Of a DNA stretch of 64,000 bases, positions 40,822 to 49,009 are shown piece after piece; positions within the stretch are counted from its first letter, which is position 1; each line of letters starts with the position of its first letter. This stretch comes from Flavobacteriaceae bacterium (GTDB taxonomy: Bacteria; Bacteroidota; Bacteroidia; Flavobacteriales; Flavobacteriaceae): positions 214,427 through 278,426 of the forward strand of contig JANQNQ010000011.1 of assembly GCA_028279515.1 (NCBI GenBank), given 5' to 3'. The position numbers and the translations under genes are program-made. Below the pieces are notes generated by a model. The model saw only the letters and a program-made list of their open reading frames with translations. It searched no databases and had not been told where the DNA came from.

Positions 40822-42831
40822 ATGCGTCTATTGCTTGTGTTCTTTATGATTTATGGATCCGTGTTTTCTCAAGAAACTTTAGACGATCATATTAAAATTG
40901 TGGAATCTTCGGCTTCAAAAGAAGAGAAGATAAAAGCATATCAAGCCATTGCAGACCTTACCTACAAAAAGGATGATGAAGTATTCATCAAGTATGTAAA
41001 CCAGTTAGTTGACTTTGCCCTAGAAATCGGAGAATATGATATTGCGGCTACCAATGCCATTGACCTCTGCACGATCTATGTCAATCGATTGGGGCAATCA
41101 GAACCTACACTGAGTGTAATAGAAAAAGTGCTTCCTTATGAAGACCAACTTAAAGTTTCGAAGAACGCTGGTGGACTATACATCAAGAGAGCCGCGTATC
41201 ATTATCATGGTAATAGTTTTGAAAAGGCCATAGAAGATTATACCAACGCAATTAATAGGTACTCAGTTAAAGATTCTATTCACAAGGCAGATGCCACTTT
41301 TTTTAGGGGACAAGCTTATGGTTTCACTGGGGCTTTTGTTGAGGCTGTAACCGATTACGAAACAGCTATCAAATACTATGAAAACCTTGGTGATGCCGAC
41401 TATGTCATGTTTACAAAGGCAGGATTGGCATTGCTGTATAGCAGTTCGGGCTTTGCAGAAAAAGCCCTAGAAATTCAAGAAGAAGTATTGGAATATGCCA
41501 TAAAGAACGAAAAATATAGTACGGTAGGCACCACCTATTATAATATGGCGCTACAAGCCAAGAAGCTAAACGATACAGCTAAAGAAGAAGTCTATTTGTT
41601 AAAAGCATTGGAAACGTTTCCAAAGGCCGAAGTTCATGGATATCAACTGGCCATTGCGCAATCTGCTTTGGCAGAATTTTATGCAGGTCAGGGAGCAATT
41701 GACAAGGCAGATAACTATTTAAAAGAAATAGAAAGTGCTACCGAGTTGCTTAAGAATAACAAACGTATTCAGTCTTATTATAATGTAGCCAAGGCGAAAG
41801 TCGAAAAGTTAAAGGGCAACTATGACAATGCCTTGTCTGTTTTACAAAAACAGAAAGCACAATCAGAAGATTGGCAGAATACTACCCAATTGATCCAAGA
41901 CCAAAAGCTCTTCTATGAACTCTATAAATTAAAGGGCGATGATACAAAGGCCTTACAACATTTTGAGAGATACGAGACCCTAAAGGATTCTTTATACAAT
42001 ACCCAAAAAACAAACACATTATTATATTACCAAAATCTGTTCGAGACCGAACGTAACGAGCGTAATCTTAAAGAGAAAGAGGCTGATATTAAGTTATTAC
42101 AAAAAGATAATACGATCAAACAAAATTGGCTGTTGTTCGGTGGATTGGGATTGACCTTGTTGTTCGGAATTTTGTATTTATTAAGAGGAAAAGTACTTTC
42201 TGATCGCGCTAAAAAAATGCAAGAAACGTATTCCCAAAACCTCATTTTGGCTCAGGAAGATGAACGGAAACGCATCGCTTCAGAATTACACGACGGGGTA
42301 GGGCAACAGTTGCTGCTGATCAAGAACCAATCGATTATCGAGAATCTTGAGAACATAAAAGGAATTGCCAACCAAACTATCAATGAAGTACGAAGTATTT
42401 CGATGAACTTGCATCCCTATCAACTAAAGGAATTTGGCCTCACCAAAGCCATTCTTATGAATTTAAAGAAATACGAACAAAGTGCCGAAGCCTTTGTTTC
42501 TTTTGAGGTTGACGATATTGACGGACTCTTTAAAGAAATACAAGAGATCAATATTTATCGTATCATTCAGGAGTGTGTGTCGAACATGGTAAAGCATGCC
42601 AATGCCACAGCAACACGAATAGAGGTTAAAAGGCAAGAAAACAAAGTACAGATTCTAGTCAATGACAACGGAAAGGGCTACAACGTAGATGCGGCCTTTC
42701 AAGGAGAAAAGAGCCTGGGATTAAAAACCCTGAAAGAACGGACCAATCTTCTCGATGGAACCATGCAGATCACTTCCCAAAAGAACAAAGGAACCAAGAT
42801 CGAATTTATAATACCTTATCAAAAAGCATGA
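40822..42831 (+). CDS. TPR sensor histidine kinase, NarL-type (HisKA_3)
   Basis: The protein has 669 residues: signal peptide (to VFSQ), about eight TPR-like helical pairs in the periplasm (to ~400), a membrane helix at ~436-453 (WLLFGGLGLTLLFGILYLL), the HisKA_3 phosphoacceptor 'RKRIASELHDGVGQQLLLIK' (H near 492), and an ATPase domain with 'IYRIIQECVSNMVKHANATA', 'NDNGKGYN' and 'GLKTLKERTNLLDGTM'. The stop overlaps the start of the response regulator by 4 bp. The palindrome upstream of the promoter recurs at two neighbouring genes, suggesting autoregulation. Confidence 0.92.
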   Translation: MRLLLVFFMIYGSVFSQETLDDHIKIVESSASKEEKIKAYQAIADLTYKKDDEVFIKYVNQLVDFALEIGEYDIAATNAIDLCTIYVNRLGQSEPTLSVIEKVLPYEDQLKVSKNAGGLYIKRAAYHYHGNSFEKAIEDYTNAINRYSVKDSIHKADATFFRGQAYGFTGAFVEAVTDYETAIKYYENLGDADYVMFTKAGLALLYSSSGFAEKALEIQEEVLEYAIKNEKYSTVGTTYYNMALQAKKLNDTAKEEVYLLKALETFPKAEVHGYQLAIAQSALAEFYAGQGAIDKADNYLKEIESATELLKNNKRIQSYYNVAKAKVEKLKGNYDNALSVLQKQKAQSEDWQNTTQLIQDQKLFYELYKLKGDDTKALQHFERYETLKDSLYNTQKTNTLLYYQNLFETERNERNLKEKEADIKLLQKDNTIKQNWLLFGGLGLTLLFGILYLLRGKVLSDRAKKMQETYSQNLILAQEDERKRIASELHDGVGQQLLLIKNQSIIENLENIKGIANQTINEVRSISMNLHPYQLKEFGLTKAILMNLKKYEQSAEAFVSFEVDDIDGLFKEIQEINIYRIIQECVSNMVKHANATATRIEVKRQENKVQILVNDNGKGYNVDAAFQGEKSLGLKTLKERTNLLDGTMQITSQKNKGTKIEFIIPYQKA

Positions 42832-43460
42832 GACCCAGCATCTTCATAGCAGACGACCATCCGTTGTTGTTAAAAGGATTGCAAACCTTTCTTAAAGACA
42901 AAGGCTTCGATGTTGTCGATACGGCTGCCGATGGATTTTCGGCCTACAACGGTATCATACGCCTAAAACCAGAAATAGCACTTTTAGATATCAAGATGCC
43001 ACTTCTTTCGGGCATTGAGGTAGCCAGAAAGTGCATGCGAAATGATATTCAGACGAAGATTATTCTCATCACACTTTACAAAGAAGAAGAGCTGTATTTT
43101 GAAGCCAAAGATCTTAACATCTACGGATATTTATTAAAGGAATGTGCTTTAGAAGAAATAGAAAACTGCTTGCACAAGGTGATCAAAGGGCAACAATACT
43201 TCAGCAAAGATATTTTAAGACATCTTAATGTATCTGAAGCATCCTCATCAGAGGTGCTGAATGTGCTCACTAGAACAGAACGCAACGTACTTGAGTTGAT
43301 TGCAAAGAACAAAACATCTAAAGAGATTGCCGCCATGTTGTTTGTGAGCATTAAGACCATAGAGAAGCATCGCACCAATATTAGGGTCAAACTTGGATTG
43401 GACAGTCGCTCGCACAGCTTACTAGTCTGGGTAAAGGAGAACTACAAACTTTTTCTTTAG
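42828..43460 (+). CDS. NarL/LuxR-family response regulator
   Basis: The protein has 210 residues. The receiver domain has 'ADDHPLLLKGL' (acidic pocket), the phosphoacceptor aspartate in 'EIALLDIKMPLLSGIEVA', and lysine in 'YLLKECALEEI'. The C-terminal LuxR HTH reads 'LTRTERNVLELIAKNKTSKE' then 'IAAMLFVSIKTIEKHRTNIR'. It is cotranscribed with the TPR kinase. It is the best candidate to bind the GTAGGGT-NN-ACCCTAC palindromes, because NarL-type regulators usually bind as dimers to short dyads (inference). It ends 4 bp from the convergent gene at 43465. Confidence 0.95.
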   Translation: MRPSIFIADDHPLLLKGLQTFLKDKGFDVVDTAADGFSAYNGIIRLKPEIALLDIKMPLLSGIEVARKCMRNDIQTKIILITLYKEEELYFEAKDLNIYGYLLKECALEEIENCLHKVIKGQQYFSKDILRHLNVSEASSSEVLNVLTRTERNVLELIAKNKTSKEIAAMLFVSIKTIEKHRTNIRVKLGLDSRSHSLLVWVKENYKLFL

Positions 43461-43464
43461 CAAG

Positions 43465-45111
43465 TTACTCTTCAATCAACGATTCCAATTTTTCTAAACG
43501 TTTTTTTAGGCGGAAGAGCGAATCCTTGGTTTCATCTATTTCAGTTTTCAACGTGCGGTTTTCCTCTTCAAGGGCTTCCAATTTTGATTGTACAGCTCTT
43601 GCGGCAATGGCCGAAGCATTCTGCCAGGTCAACACGCCGGAAGCATCCGTCACCAGCACTTGTCCGGCCGAACCACGGTTTGTAGGAAACACATAGCGAT
43701 CAGAGAGATCGCCAAACGAAACCCTTCCCACAAAATAACCCGCATATACATCGGGATCAAAAGTGCTCAACGCGGTAGCGTGAATTGCATATTGCCTTCC
43801 GCTAGCACTACTGCTGATGGTTGATAGAACACCATATTTATCACCGCTTCCAAAGTTTACAATAGAATGGTAGCTTCCGTAAACCGTCCCCGTTCCCGAA
43901 ATGTCATTATAAGAACCATAACTTTCTCCACTTCCGTTGTAAACCCTGTTGTAGGCTCCGTAGTGAGTGCCATTCCCAAAACTGGCAATGTTATTATAGG
44001 TGCCATATCGCAGACCGCTACCAGTGTCGTTGATAAAGTTTTGGACTCCGTATTTAGTGCCATTACCCGCACCGTTCATAAAGGTGTAAACGCCATATTG
44101 GTCGTTGTTTTGTGGATTCGAAATGATGTTATGCATTCCATAAAGATCTCCGGTTCCTGTACCGGAAATAGTATTGTAAACGCCGCGTTTTATCCCGCCA
44201 CCAGAAGCATTAAGTATATTTATGGTGCCGAAGTGATTACCAGTTCCGCTACCAGATATAGAAGATTGGATTCCGATATGTTGACCGGTTCCTGATCCTT
44301 GCAAGGTGTTGCTGGTCCCCATATGTCTCCCGTTTCCAATGCCGGTCAATAGATTCACACTCCCGACATGCTCTCCATTTCCACGATTAGAGATGTCGGT
44401 ATTTGTTCCTCGTATGGTGGCATCTCCATTGCCAGAAAGAGACGCATACATGCCCACGTGAAATCCTGTGCCATCACCGTTTAGGACGGTCCGTATTCCT
44501 CGTTGCGTACCGTTACCATCTCCGGTCACCCAGGCATCAAGACCATGCTGACTGAAATCAGTACTGTTCGAATTGATCAAGTATCCGGTACTGGTGATTC
44601 CATAGGCACCATTGCCCGACAACACAGCCTGAAAAGCACGTCCGTCGGTGCTTACGATATCCAATGCATTATTGGCAATGGTCTTTCCAATGGCAACATT
44701 TCCCAGCGTATAAATGTCATCGTTGATGTCATTAGGTACAGTGGTAGTTCCTTCTTCATACCAATCTAAATCATCATTACCCGAACCGCCTAGCGGAAGC
44801 CAAGAAGTAACAGTATTGTCCCAATAATAGAAACCTGGTGCATTGGCACCAACGGTCGTTGTCAAATAGACTAACATCGAATGTTGACTGGCCGTCGGAT
44901 TCGTCGTTGGAAAGGCATCTACTCTGGGTATCAGAATACCATCATTGTTTGAAGGATTTCGTTGATCCGAGGCCACAACATCTAACATGGCATCAGGGTT
45001 TAACGTCGAAATACCTACTTGCGAGTGGATCTTTTGATTGGATACCAATAGGCATATCAAAGTGAATAGGGCCACGTTGTTCGTTTTCTTAAGGAAAGGA
45101 GTAAAGATCAT
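43465..45111 (-). CDS. Secreted 15-residue-repeat (YadA-head-like) protein with C-terminal coiled coil
   Basis: The protein has 548 residues with a signal peptide ending KIHSQ. Residues ~32-190 resemble the 'GISTLNPDAMLDVVASD' head common in flavobacterial secreted fibres. From ~199 to ~437 run about 17 repeats of 15 residues with the pattern G-x-G-x-x-x-G-x-x-x-x-I-x-x-x (GNGTKYGVQNFINDT, GSGLRYGTYNNIASF, GNGTHYGAYNRVYNG). This coil length suits a YadA-type beta-roll. A 'GSAGQVLVTDASGVLTWQNA' segment and a coiled coil (~500-546) follow, so a trimeric fibre is likely. Its promoter carries the GTAGGGT palindrome 23 bp upstream of TACTTTTG. Confidence 0.85.
   Translation of the reverse strand: MIFTPFLKKTNNVALFTLICLLVSNQKIHSQVGISTLNPDAMLDVVASDQRNPSNNDGILIPRVDAFPTTNPTASQHSMLVYLTTTVGANAPGFYYWDNTVTSWLPLGGSGNDDLDWYEEGTTTVPNDINDDIYTLGNVAIGKTIANNALDIVSTDGRAFQAVLSGNGAYGITSTGYLINSNSTDFSQHGLDAWVTGDGNGTQRGIRTVLNGDGTGFHVGMYASLSGNGDATIRGTNTDISNRGNGEHVGSVNLLTGIGNGRHMGTSNTLQGSGTGQHIGIQSSISGSGTGNHFGTINILNASGGGIKRGVYNTISGTGTGDLYGMHNIISNPQNNDQYGVYTFMNGAGNGTKYGVQNFINDTGSGLRYGTYNNIASFGNGTHYGAYNRVYNGSGESYGSYNDISGTGTVYGSYHSIVNFGSGDKYGVLSTISSSASGRQYAIHATALSTFDPDVYAGYFVGRVSFGDLSDRYVFPTNRGSAGQVLVTDASGVLTWQNASAIAARAVQSKLEALEEENRTLKTEIDETKDSLFRLKKRLEKLESLIEE
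43775..44520 (-). repeat. Coding tandem repeat, ~17 units of 45 bp
   Basis: Units encode 15-residue G-x-G-x3-G-x4-I/L-x3 coils inside the gene at 43465-45111. The protein pattern is conserved while the DNA has diverged, so recent slippage is unlikely. One or two units are a residue shorter (for example GTVYGSYHSIVNF). Confidence 0.75.
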
Positions 45112-45195
45112 AGTTTGAGGGGTTACGATTCTTATCTTAAAAAGGGATGCTCATCTGTACATTTCTTAGTTGCTATTGTACGATTGAGACATGGT

Positions 45196-45203
45196 CAAAA
45201 GTA
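45196..45203 (-). promoter_or_regulatory. -7 element of the 15-residue-repeat gene
   Basis: The plus strand reads CAAAAGTA, so the minus strand reads TACTTTTG, a perfect TAnnTTTG. It lies 84 bp upstream of the start codon and 23 bp from operator copy 2. Confidence 0.65.
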
Positions 45204-45226
45204 AAGAAAGCCAAGGGTAAAATAGG

Positions 45227-45242
45227 GTAGGGTTGACCCTAC
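45227..45242. promoter_or_regulatory. Palindromic operator GTAGGGT-NN-ACCCTAC, copy 2
   Basis: GTAGGGT-TG-ACCCTAC, with an additional overlapping half-site TAGGGT at 45223-45228. Exactly 23 bp (45204-45226) separate it from the minus-strand -7 element of the gene at 43465-45111. Confidence 0.75.
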
Positions 45243-45359
45243 TAATGCAATCAGGATGATAACCTTATATGAGAGTTGAACCCTTTAAAATCAACAGTTT
45301 TAGCGAGCGTACTTATAAAGAAGATTATTTGATTCACCGCCAAAGACGACAGTGCCAAA

Positions 45360-45375
45360 GTAGGGTGAACCCTAC
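45360..45375. promoter_or_regulatory. Palindromic operator GTAGGGT-NN-ACCCTAC, copy 3
   Basis: GTAGGGT-GA-ACCCTAC. Exactly 23 bp (45376-45398) separate it from the -7-like AATCTTTG (45399-45406) of the LamG-protein gene. The rest of the 45112-45433 spacer shows no gene. Confidence 0.75.
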
Positions 45376-45433
45376 TAGATATTGAATGATATATATTCAA
45401 TCTTTGCCTCCATACAAACTGAAAATCCCCTTT

Positions 45434-48400
45434 ATGAAAACAAAACTACTTTTACCCTGTTTACTGTTTCTTTCTTTGATCCACGGAGTCATGACTGCTC
45501 AAGAAATTAACGTTAAAGGAAACAACTGGAACATTGCCAACGGCAGTTCATCTCCAGCCGTTTATAACAATACAGATTTCGAAAAGGTGCTTTGCGATGG
45601 TACTATATTGAACTCTTATATCATAGAAAATACTGGAAACAGCGACCTTATACTTTCAGGCCCAGCTCCAAATTATGTGACGATAATTGGCTCTACAGAT
45701 TTTACGGTGGTCACACAACCCCCAAGCATTATCCCTGCGGGCACCTCGGCCTCCTTTATTATTCAATTTACAGGAACCACTGTCGCTAGTATTTCAACAG
45801 CAACCGTTTCTATAGCAAATAATGATAGCAATGAATCAAACTACACCTTTGTTCTTAGAGGCGAGACAGATGAAATATTGGTCACTACGCAATCGGGAAA
45901 TTTAATTTGTGAAGGTAGTGACACTGTTAGAGCCTATTATTTGGAGAATGGTGTTAACTATTACCTGCGAGATGATGCTGATGATAGCGTAATTGCCGGA
46001 CCATTTTTGGGTAATGGAGTCAATCTCGCAGCGTTCAACACAGGGCAAATCACCGAGACGACTACCTTCAACATTTTTGCTGAAAATGCAAATGGCGCAT
46101 TAAATTTTGACGGTACAGACGACCATGTAGTTATTCCTGATACACCTTCGCTGAATCCAACGGGAACCATATCGATTGAGGCTTGGATAAAGTTGGATGC
46201 CATTGGGCAAAGAGAAGTTATAATTAGTAAGCCTACTGATGACCCAACAAACGCTCCGTTTTATCAGTATCATATGGAAATTAGACCTAGCGGAGAGCTC
46301 TATTTTGCAATGTCTTTGAGCGGGTTCAATTATGAACTAGAATCCGAGAACTTTGGTCTTATCCCAAACACTTGGCATCATGTGGCCGTTACTTGGGATG
46401 GGACTCGAATCTATTTGTTTCGCGATGGGTTTCGTAACAATGGTCAAGGATTTGCACAAGGAGCGATCGCAAGCTACGCAACTGACTTAACCATTGGTGC
46501 ACAACCTGCAACCAACGATTTTGGTCAGTTAACTATAGATGAAGTACGTATCTGGAATATTGCCAGGGCACAGGTCGAGATCGACCGATTTAGACACAGA
46601 GCATTAAATGGCAACGAAACAGGTTTGGTAGGATATTATAATTTCAATGAAGCCTCCGGAACTACCTTAACCGATTTGACAGCCAATGGAAACAACGGAA
46701 CCCTCACCAATATGGATGCAGGAACCGATTGGGTCGATTATGACAACATACACTGCTTAGGTGAACTTCCTAACAAAGCAACCGTTGAGGTTGTCCCATT
46801 GCAAGATACCGCAGCCGTTGTGCTAGATCCGATTTTATGTGAAGAAATAGTAAGCACGGTTGAGTTCAACACACAGATGGGTGTGATTTACGTGCTAAGA
46901 AATGCAGTAAACAATGCTTTTCTCGGCAGCGCCTTTGGAGATGGAAATGTTCAGTCCATGGAGGTACCCTTTCCCAATGCACATCTTCCAACTGCCAACA
47001 ATCCCATCGAAATAGAAATTACGGCCACCAAACTAGGAGGAGGATGCTCTGCCGTTTTTACGAAAGGAACCATTGTAAGATTGATCAAAGAACAGGGCGT
47101 AATGGTCACACAACTTTCAGAAAATCCGGTCATATCCCTACAATCATCCGAAATAGGAGTCAACTATTACTTAAGGAATGATGTAGACAATAGCGTAATC
47201 CACGGGCCTATGACCGGAACCGGTATGGCCTTGGATTTTCCGGCAGATCCGACGCCCATAAACGGAATAAGGGTATATAATGTTTTAGCTGAAAAATTTT
47301 CTACAGGAATAGACTTTGATGGTATCGATGACTCTGTCGTGACACCTCCGCTTGATTTTTCCGCAGGAAATACCATGACGATCGAAGCTTGGGTAAAACC
47401 GAACGATATCACTACTAATCAATTCTATGAGATCAGCAGACAACAGTCGGGGTCAAACTTAGATTGGTTGCTGTCTTTTCAAGAATTCGGCACCGTGCTA
47501 TCCTTTGGTCTCAATACATCAAATGGGTATAATGAATTGGACATACCGATTACGGCTTCCGATTATACGGATGGTAATTGGCATCATGTCGCAGCCGTGT
47601 ACGATGGCACCAATCGTTTTGTGTATGTTGATGGTATCTTGATTGATTCCGATAGTAAAACAGGGAATGTAACCTATACAGCGGCACAGCACACAATAGG
47701 AAGTTCGTATCAAATAACAAGTGAAAATTTTGACGGAGCGATTGATGACGTGCGTTTTTGGAGTATGGCAAGAACACAGACCGAAATTCAAAACAACATG
47801 AATCTCATCTTTTCAGTGCCCGAAACGGGACTCGTTGCCGCATACAATTTTGATGAAGCGTCTGGAACCATAGCACGTGACTTTGTAAACGGAAACAATG
47901 GCACATTGACCAATATGGACCCCGCAACAGTTTGGGTAGAAGGTGCGCTTGTAACAAATCCGTTATGCGCATTCGAAATTACCGATGACACGTATGTATA
48001 TCAATTTGACACGGCAGTGATCTCTGCTAAGGTATTTTTACAAGGTGCCTATCTGAATCCAAATATGGGCGAAGAATCTTTAATGCGAGATGATTTAAGG
48101 GTTGCAGGGCACTTGCCAACTACAAGTCCGTATAGTGATGCACTCACCTGTGATGCTTCGGTCTTTAATGATGGTGGTGCTTCAGGAACAGGTGCTACGG
48201 CAGACAATATCGTAGATTGGATTTGGGTAGAATTAAGAGATACGACAGATAATACCATGGTAGTTTCAGGAAGTTCGGCACTATTGCAGCGTGATGGAGA
48301 CATTGTGGGTGTCGACGGACTTTCGGATGTACTTTTCGCAACAGAAACAGGAAACTATCACATCGCAGTAAAACATAGAAACCATCTGGGGGTCATGACA

Positions 48401-48814
48401 TCGCTGGCGTATTCCTTGAGCCATGTTCCTAGCGGAATCAATTTTACCAATGCAGGCTTCCCGATTACTTTTGGAAGCAACGCTCAGACCACTTTCGGAA
48501 TGCCATCAAACACCCTAGGAATGTGGGCTGGAGACGCCAATAATGATGGAGAGGTGATATTCTTAAATACAGGAGCCGAATCGGTCGATATCAAACAAAC
48601 AGTGTTGGATGTATCGGCTGTGGAGAGTCCGTTTGGAGCATCCGTGTTCTACAAGCCACAAGGATACTATGATACCGATGTAAACTTAGACGGAGAAGTC
48701 ATTTTCCTAAATGCAGGCAACGAATTGCTGCTGATCAAAGACAATGTATTGGCGCATCCGGCCAATCAGATCTTTAACTCTGTTTTTTATAGAATTCAAC
48801 AACAATTACCATAG
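45434..48814 (+). CDS. Large secreted LamG-domain protein with dockerin-like C-terminal module
   Basis: The start was set to the ATG at 45434 (1126 residues), which opens the signal peptide (MKTKLLLPCLLFLSLIHG); the upstream part of the frame lies in the promoter. Residues ~25-150 resemble a choice-of-anchor D/ASH domain (SYIIENTGNSDLILSG, FIIQFTGTT). Two LamG/concanavalin-like domains lie at ~220-410 (LNFDGTDDHVVIPDTPSLNP, GTISIEAWIKL, NTWHHVAVTWDGTRIYLF) and ~625-810 (IDFDGIDDSVVTPP, MTIEAWVKP, NWHHVAAVYDG). The shared C-terminal module starts at base 48023 with loops DANNDGEVIFLN and DVNLDGEVIFLN. Carbohydrate or protein binding at the cell surface is likely. The gene carries the palindrome 23 bp upstream of its -7-like box. 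Confidence 0.88.
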   Translation: MKTKLLLPCLLFLSLIHGVMTAQEINVKGNNWNIANGSSSPAVYNNTDFEKVLCDGTILNSYIIENTGNSDLILSGPAPNYVTIIGSTDFTVVTQPPSIIPAGTSASFIIQFTGTTVASISTATVSIANNDSNESNYTFVLRGETDEILVTTQSGNLICEGSDTVRAYYLENGVNYYLRDDADDSVIAGPFLGNGVNLAAFNTGQITETTTFNIFAENANGALNFDGTDDHVVIPDTPSLNPTGTISIEAWIKLDAIGQREVIISKPTDDPTNAPFYQYHMEIRPSGELYFAMSLSGFNYELESENFGLIPNTWHHVAVTWDGTRIYLFRDGFRNNGQGFAQGAIASYATDLTIGAQPATNDFGQLTIDEVRIWNIARAQVEIDRFRHRALNGNETGLVGYYNFNEASGTTLTDLTANGNNGTLTNMDAGTDWVDYDNIHCLGELPNKATVEVVPLQDTAAVVLDPILCEEIVSTVEFNTQMGVIYVLRNAVNNAFLGSAFGDGNVQSMEVPFPNAHLPTANNPIEIEITATKLGGGCSAVFTKGTIVRLIKEQGVMVTQLSENPVISLQSSEIGVNYYLRNDVDNSVIHGPMTGTGMALDFPADPTPINGIRVYNVLAEKFSTGIDFDGIDDSVVTPPLDFSAGNTMTIEAWVKPNDITTNQFYEISRQQSGSNLDWLLSFQEFGTVLSFGLNTSNGYNELDIPITASDYTDGNWHHVAAVYDGTNRFVYVDGILIDSDSKTGNVTYTAAQHTIGSSYQITSENFDGAIDDVRFWSMARTQTEIQNNMNLIFSVPETGLVAAYNFDEASGTIARDFVNGNNGTLTNMDPATVWVEGALVTNPLCAFEITDDTYVYQFDTAVISAKVFLQGAYLNPNMGEESLMRDDLRVAGHLPTTSPYSDALTCDASVFNDGGASGTGATADNIVDWIWVELRDTTDNTMVVSGSSALLQRDGDIVGVDGLSDVLFATETGNYHIAVKHRNHLGVMTSLAYSLSHVPSGINFTNAGFPITFGSNAQTTFGMPSNTLGMWAGDANNDGEVIFLNTGAESVDIKQTVLDVSAVESPFGASVFYKPQGYYDTDVNLDGEVIFLNAGNELLLIKDNVLAHPANQIFNSVFYRIQQQLP

Positions 48815-48879
48815 TTCATTAATAACTGGTTTTCGCTTATATGAGTTCAATAGCAACAGAACGAAGCGAATACATTGAG

Positions 48880-48906
48880 ACTTTATCTAAGAAGGGGAGA
48901 TAAAGT
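48880..48906 (+). other. Conserved 3'-UTR hairpin, AGAAGGGG-loop family, copy 3
   Basis: ACTTTATCT (48880-48888) pairs perfectly with AGATAAAGT (48898-48906) around the loop AAGAAGGGG. The terminator starts 10 nt later. UCCCCUU just before this gene's start codon (45426-45432) could pair with the loop. Confidence 0.8.
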
Positions 48907-48916
48907 TTTAGAAGAA

Positions 48917-48945
48917 AGGCCCGGTCGTAGGATCGGGCCTTTTTG
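48917..48945 (+). terminator. Intrinsic terminator
   Basis: AGGCCCG (48917-48923) pairs with CGGGCCT (48934-48940), followed by TTTTT. Confidence 0.9.
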
Positions 48946-49009
48946 TAGATAACTTTTGCGTTTTGACCGCTTTGTTTGGAAAACGATACGAAAAATGTAA
49001 TTTAGAAGT

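Noticed and set aside
43775..44520. CRISPR-like regular repeat
   Set aside because: The 45-bp period is coding, the protein pattern is conserved more than the DNA, and there are no spacers or cas genes.
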